Origin: G965230065 sp965230065
GTDB lineage: Bacteria; Bacteroidota; Bacteroidia; Cytophagales; Cyclobacteriaceae
Direction of reading: 5' to 3'
NCBI GenBank assembly: GCA_965230065.1
Contig: OZ245942.1
Location: 6,448,001-6,512,000, forward strand
Length of the DNA: 64,000 nucleotides
Shown here: piece after piece, positions 61,580 to 64,000 of the stretch
Layout: the number at the start of each line of letters is the position of its first letter
Position numbering within the stretch: position 1 is the first letter of the stretch
The notes under the pieces: model-generated
What the model was told of the DNA's origin: nothing
The model's database searches: none
What the model saw: the letters and a program-made list of their open reading frames with translations, nothing else
Made by a program: the position numbers and the translations under genes

Positions 61580-62905
61580 ATGAAATCTCTTAATATTCGC
61601 AAAATTACCGGATTGGCTTTATGGATGCTGGCCTTCACATTGCAAGGACTTTATGCCCAAAATGGAAATGGTGGCGACTGGCATTGGCCTGAAGACAAAA
61701 AAACAGCCGAAGAAAAGATTGCAATATATACCGATGCCCTTAAAAATAACAACTTTGAGGTAGCAAAAAATAATTTGCAATGGCTTTTGGAAAATGCCCC
61801 GGACCTCAATCCATCCATTTATATCAATGGAGCAAAAATTTATGAAGAACTGGCTGAAAAAGCCCAGGGCGAAGAGCGGCAACAATATGTTGATAAAACG
61901 ATTGAAATGTACGATAAACGCATGGAATATTTTGGAAAAAAAGCGTCCATCGTTGATCGTAAGCTCAATACAGCTTTCAAGCTTATGTACAAAGACCAAA
62001 GCAAATTTGAAGAATTGTACAACATGTTCCAAAATGCCTTTGAAGAGTATGGTAGCAAAAGTGCCTATTATAACATCTTACCATATATGAACCTTGCCAG
62101 GCTCAATTTTAAAGCCGGAAATATTACCGCAGATGATGTATTAAATGTTCATGAGGAACTCACGAATATCATTGATGAAAAAATAGCCTCAGGTAAGAGA
62201 GTGGAAAAGTTAAAAGATACCAAGGAAAAAGTGGATGCCTTACTGGTTTCTACCATAGACCTTACTTGTGATCAGATAGATTCAAAATTTGGCTCACAAC
62301 TGAAAAATAACCCTGATGATGTAGAGTTGGCTGAAAAAATCCTCAAGCTCTCTTTGAGTTTCGGTTGCTCAGGTACTGATTTATTCATGAAAGCTGTGAT
62401 GGTTTCTGTTGAGGCCAACCCAAACCCTGCCATGTATAAAATCATCGGTGAAAGAATGTTGGCTGAGGAAAAGCTTGATTCTGCCGAAATGTACCTTTCT
62501 AAATCCCTTGATTTGGAAGAAGACCCCGGAAAAAAAGGGGAATTGTATTATGATTTGGCCAATATCAATTACAAAAAAGGAAATAAAGTAGCCTCTCGTG
62601 ACTTTGCCCTGAAGGCTGTTGAAGCTGATGAATCCCTGAAAGAAAAGGCATATACCCTCATCGGCCATATGTACATGTCTAGCTGGGAGCAGTGCAAAGA
62701 AGGAGAAAATATGGTGGAAGACAGGGCAGTATTCCTGGCCGCTTACGATATGTACCAACGTGCAGGGAATGTAGAAGGCATGGCCAATGCCAAAGAACAG
62801 TTTCCTTCAAAAGAAGATATTTTTAATTATGATATTCAGGCTGGAGATTCTGTGAAAGCCGGTTGCTGGATCAACACCAACACTACTGTACGTACTCGTG
62901 ATTAA
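61580..62905 (+). CDS. secreted TPR repeat protein
   Basis: This is a 441-aa protein with a Sec signal (MKSLNIRKITGLALWMLAFTLQGLYAQ) and helical repeats throughout; clear TPR units include EKLDSAEMYLSKSLDLEEDP and ELYYDLANINYKKGNKVASR. Two Cys near the end (SWEQC, KAGCW) may form a disulfide. It is expected in the periplasm as an interaction scaffold. It precedes lptC, and a terminator lies between them, so it is transcribed apart from the LPS export gene. Confidence 0.85.
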   Translation: MKSLNIRKITGLALWMLAFTLQGLYAQNGNGGDWHWPEDKKTAEEKIAIYTDALKNNNFEVAKNNLQWLLENAPDLNPSIYINGAKIYEELAEKAQGEERQQYVDKTIEMYDKRMEYFGKKASIVDRKLNTAFKLMYKDQSKFEELYNMFQNAFEEYGSKSAYYNILPYMNLARLNFKAGNITADDVLNVHEELTNIIDEKIASGKRVEKLKDTKEKVDALLVSTIDLTCDQIDSKFGSQLKNNPDDVELAEKILKLSLSFGCSGTDLFMKAVMVSVEANPNPAMYKIIGERMLAEEKLDSAEMYLSKSLDLEEDPGKKGELYYDLANINYKKGNKVASRDFALKAVEADESLKEKAYTLIGHMYMSSWEQCKEGENMVEDRAVFLAAYDMYQRAGNVEGMANAKEQFPSKEDIFNYDIQAGDSVKAGCWINTNTTVRTRD

Positions 62906-62973
62906 CAGAAAATATTTATCATTCTTCGTTAATTACCAAATAAGTAAAGAAAAGCGCTAAACAATTAGTGAAC

Positions 62974-63016
62974 CGGCCATTCCTGATAACTTTTCATTAG
63001 GTGTGGCCGTTTTTTT
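62974..63016 (+). terminator. Rho-independent terminator after the TPR gene
   Basis: CGGCCA (62974-62979) pairs with TGGCCG (63004-63009), followed by seven T. Confidence 0.7.
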
Positions 63017-63023
63017 ATATACC

Positions 63024-63557
63024 ATGATTCAGAATATTTTTTTTATTATCCTGTTATTGGCATTATTAATCGGTTGTGCTGATAATAAAGATATTGACGA
63101 CTACAAGCCATATGAAGGCCCCGTTATGGAAGTAGAAAACGTTGAAACACTATTTAGTGATTCGGCAGTAGTTCGGATCAAATTATTAGCTGACAAACAA
63201 TGGGAGTATGAAAATGGAAACCGGGAGTTTCCTGAAGGCGTTTATATTGAGTTTTATGAAAATGACGGAGAAGTTTCTTCTACAATTTCAGCAAATCAGG
63301 GGTATTACTACAAAAAAGAAGATAAGTATAAGGCCAGCGGAAATGTAATTGTAAAAAACACCCTTAAAAATGAAGAATTGCGCACAGAAGAATTATTTTG
63401 GGAACCCACAAAACAGGAAATCAGCACAGATAAATACGTAGAAATAGAAACTGAATACGACATTTTTATGGGAAATGGCCTTACTGCCAAACAAGACTTT
63501 TCAGACTGGCGTATTTTACAGCCTACCGGAACCATTACTATAGAAGAACAGCCCTGA
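63024..63557 (+). CDS. lptC: LPS export periplasmic protein LptC, lipoprotein type
   Basis: This is part of the Lpt bridge that carries lipopolysaccharide from inner to outer membrane. The start was set at 63024 (MIQNIFFIIL), because a good lipobox LIGC follows (Cys18) and the longer frame begins inside the terminator. The mature protein is one beta-jellyroll of the LptC/OstA type (VRIKLLADKQWEYENGNREF, VYIEFYENDG, YKASGNVIVKNT, TDKYVEIETE). Bacteroidota LptC is lipidated instead of having the membrane helix of enterics. It overlaps the next gene by one base. Confidence 0.88.
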   Translation: MIQNIFFIILLLALLIGCADNKDIDDYKPYEGPVMEVENVETLFSDSAVVRIKLLADKQWEYENGNREFPEGVYIEFYENDGEVSSTISANQGYYYKKEDKYKASGNVIVKNTLKNEELRTEELFWEPTKQEISTDKYVEIETEYDIFMGNGLTAKQDFSDWRILQPTGTITIEEQP

Positions 63558-63802
63558 TGAAGTTACTTGACGCGATCATACTATCCCTCTCTGCCGGATT
63601 TTTTATCATAGGCGTACACCAATTGATAACTGTAGGATTGGCACAGGCTTATTGGGTTTTTATGTTATCAACCGCTTTACTAATTTGGTATCAAATTAGA
63701 AAGCAAAGTAAAAAGAACCCTTTGCAAGGCTCAGAAAATACCCATAAAGCGAATAAACAGGGAAAAACAAAAAGAAACCAGAGAAAAAAAGCCAAAAATT
63801 AA
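63557..63802 (+). CDS. small two-helix membrane protein, 81 aa
   Basis: It has two hydrophobic segments (AIILSLSAGFFIIGVHQLI and AYWVFMLSTALLIWYQI, about residues 6-47) and a very basic Lys/Asn/Gln-rich tail of 33 residues. The start codon shares a base with the lptC stop (TGATG), so it is translationally coupled to LptC. The function is unknown; position suggests a link with LPS export or envelope assembly. Confidence 0.75.
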   Translation: MKLLDAIILSLSAGFFIIGVHQLITVGLAQAYWVFMLSTALLIWYQIRKQSKKNPLQGSENTHKANKQGKTKRNQRKKAKN

Positions 63803-63874
63803 TTCGCCATCAGCATTCTGCTTATCTCAAATATTTTCATTTATTTGCTAATTGTATTTTTCTATTAATCTACC

Positions 63875-64000
63875 ATGGATTATCCTTCTATTTATATTGT
63901 AGTTGTGTCACTTACCTTTTCGGCTTTTTTTTCAGGCATTGAGATTGCATTTGTATCGGCAGATAAATTGCATATTGAATTACAAAGTCAGCAGGGCACG
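63875..64000 (+). CDS. CorC/HlyC (DUF21) membrane protein, start only
   Basis: An ATG at 63875 opens a frame that runs off the window after 42 codons: MDYPSIYIVVVSLTFSAFFS, then GIEIAFVSADKLHIELQSQQ. The short hydrophobic helix followed by FSGIEIAFVSADKLHIEL is the usual N-terminus of the DUF21 membrane domain of the hemolysin/CorC/CNNM family, thought to handle magnesium or cobalt ions; the CBS domains would follow. It is 72 bases after the small membrane protein gene, probably in the same operon as lptC. Confidence 0.8.
   Translation, partial: MDYPSIYIVVVSLTFSAFFSGIEIAFVSADKLHIELQSQQGT

Noticed and set aside
1..64000. tRNA, rRNA, CRISPR arrays, insertion sequences, phage genes
   Set aside because: I looked for T-loop and anticodon-arm patterns, regularly spaced repeats, transposase and integrase motifs and found none; a covariance-model scan would be needed to rule out small RNAs.

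Overview
The window comes from the chromosome of a member of the Bacteroidota, most likely the Cytophagales/marine flexibacter group. The evidence is: an AT-rich sequence; few strong Shine-Dalgarno sites; promoter pairs of the TTG / TAnnTTTG type (for example 21873-21903, 35606-35635, 39808-39839); a DUF6909-type protein; a DAHP synthase-chorismate mutase fusion with the mutase at the C-terminus; an AccD without zinc-finger cysteines; many signal-peptide and lipoprotein starts; and outer-membrane proteins typical of the phylum. I see no rRNA, tRNA, CRISPR array, transposase or phage gene. It reads as an ordinary chromosomal segment with several unusual proteins.

Layout. 1-9.4 kb: the end of a DUF6909 protein, an M48 lipoprotein protease, an M1-like metallopeptidase, a sigma factor with a membrane partner, a DUF1573 protein and trpS. 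9.4-14 kb: small envelope proteins, a fasciclin lipoprotein, a PNPOx-fold protein, and a tetR-aarF pair. 13.7-21 kb: aroB and DAHPS-CM (overlapping), proline dehydrogenase, accD, uvrA. 21-28.7 kb: a PKD lipoprotein, a sigma factor/81-aa protein/nth unit, a cyclase-TPR protein, a pterin cluster (PTPS-folE, then an SDR), and a universal stress protein. 28.8-35.5 kb: a 1256-aa phosphoesterase/kinase-like/Omp85 fusion lipoprotein and an S9 peptidase. 35.6-41.5 kb: a secreted protein with a palindrome inside its promoter next to a cysteine-rich MarR regulator, a methyltransferase, an amidohydrolase, a small helical protein and an aminotransferase. 41.7-46.5 kb: a two-component locus with a decayed kinase-receiver remnant, a LytTR regulator and a multi-PAS hybrid kinase. 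46.7-52.2 kb: guaB and a SpoIIE/STAS/RsbW-like partner-switching trio. 52.4-64 kb: aspartate kinase, ribH, a membrane TPR protein, pdhA, recF, nhaD, coaX, an outer-membrane protein, a TPR protein, lptC and the start of a CorC/HlyC-type membrane protein.

The most interesting points are the phosphoesterase/kinase-like/barrel fusion; the folE-PTPS pair, whose C-X5-HGH motif points to biopterin rather than queuosine; an SDR that has lost its catalytic tyrosine; a class III cyclase with non-canonical purine-selecting residues; the partner-switching trio without a sigma factor beside it; the decayed hybrid kinase; and a 16-base repeat (GGCAGCGGCAGTAGGC) that forms hairpins at two convergent gene ends. 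Terminator hairpins are marked where they can be read directly. Start codons were moved inward from the longest frame where a signal peptide, a conserved N-terminus or a promoter position required it.
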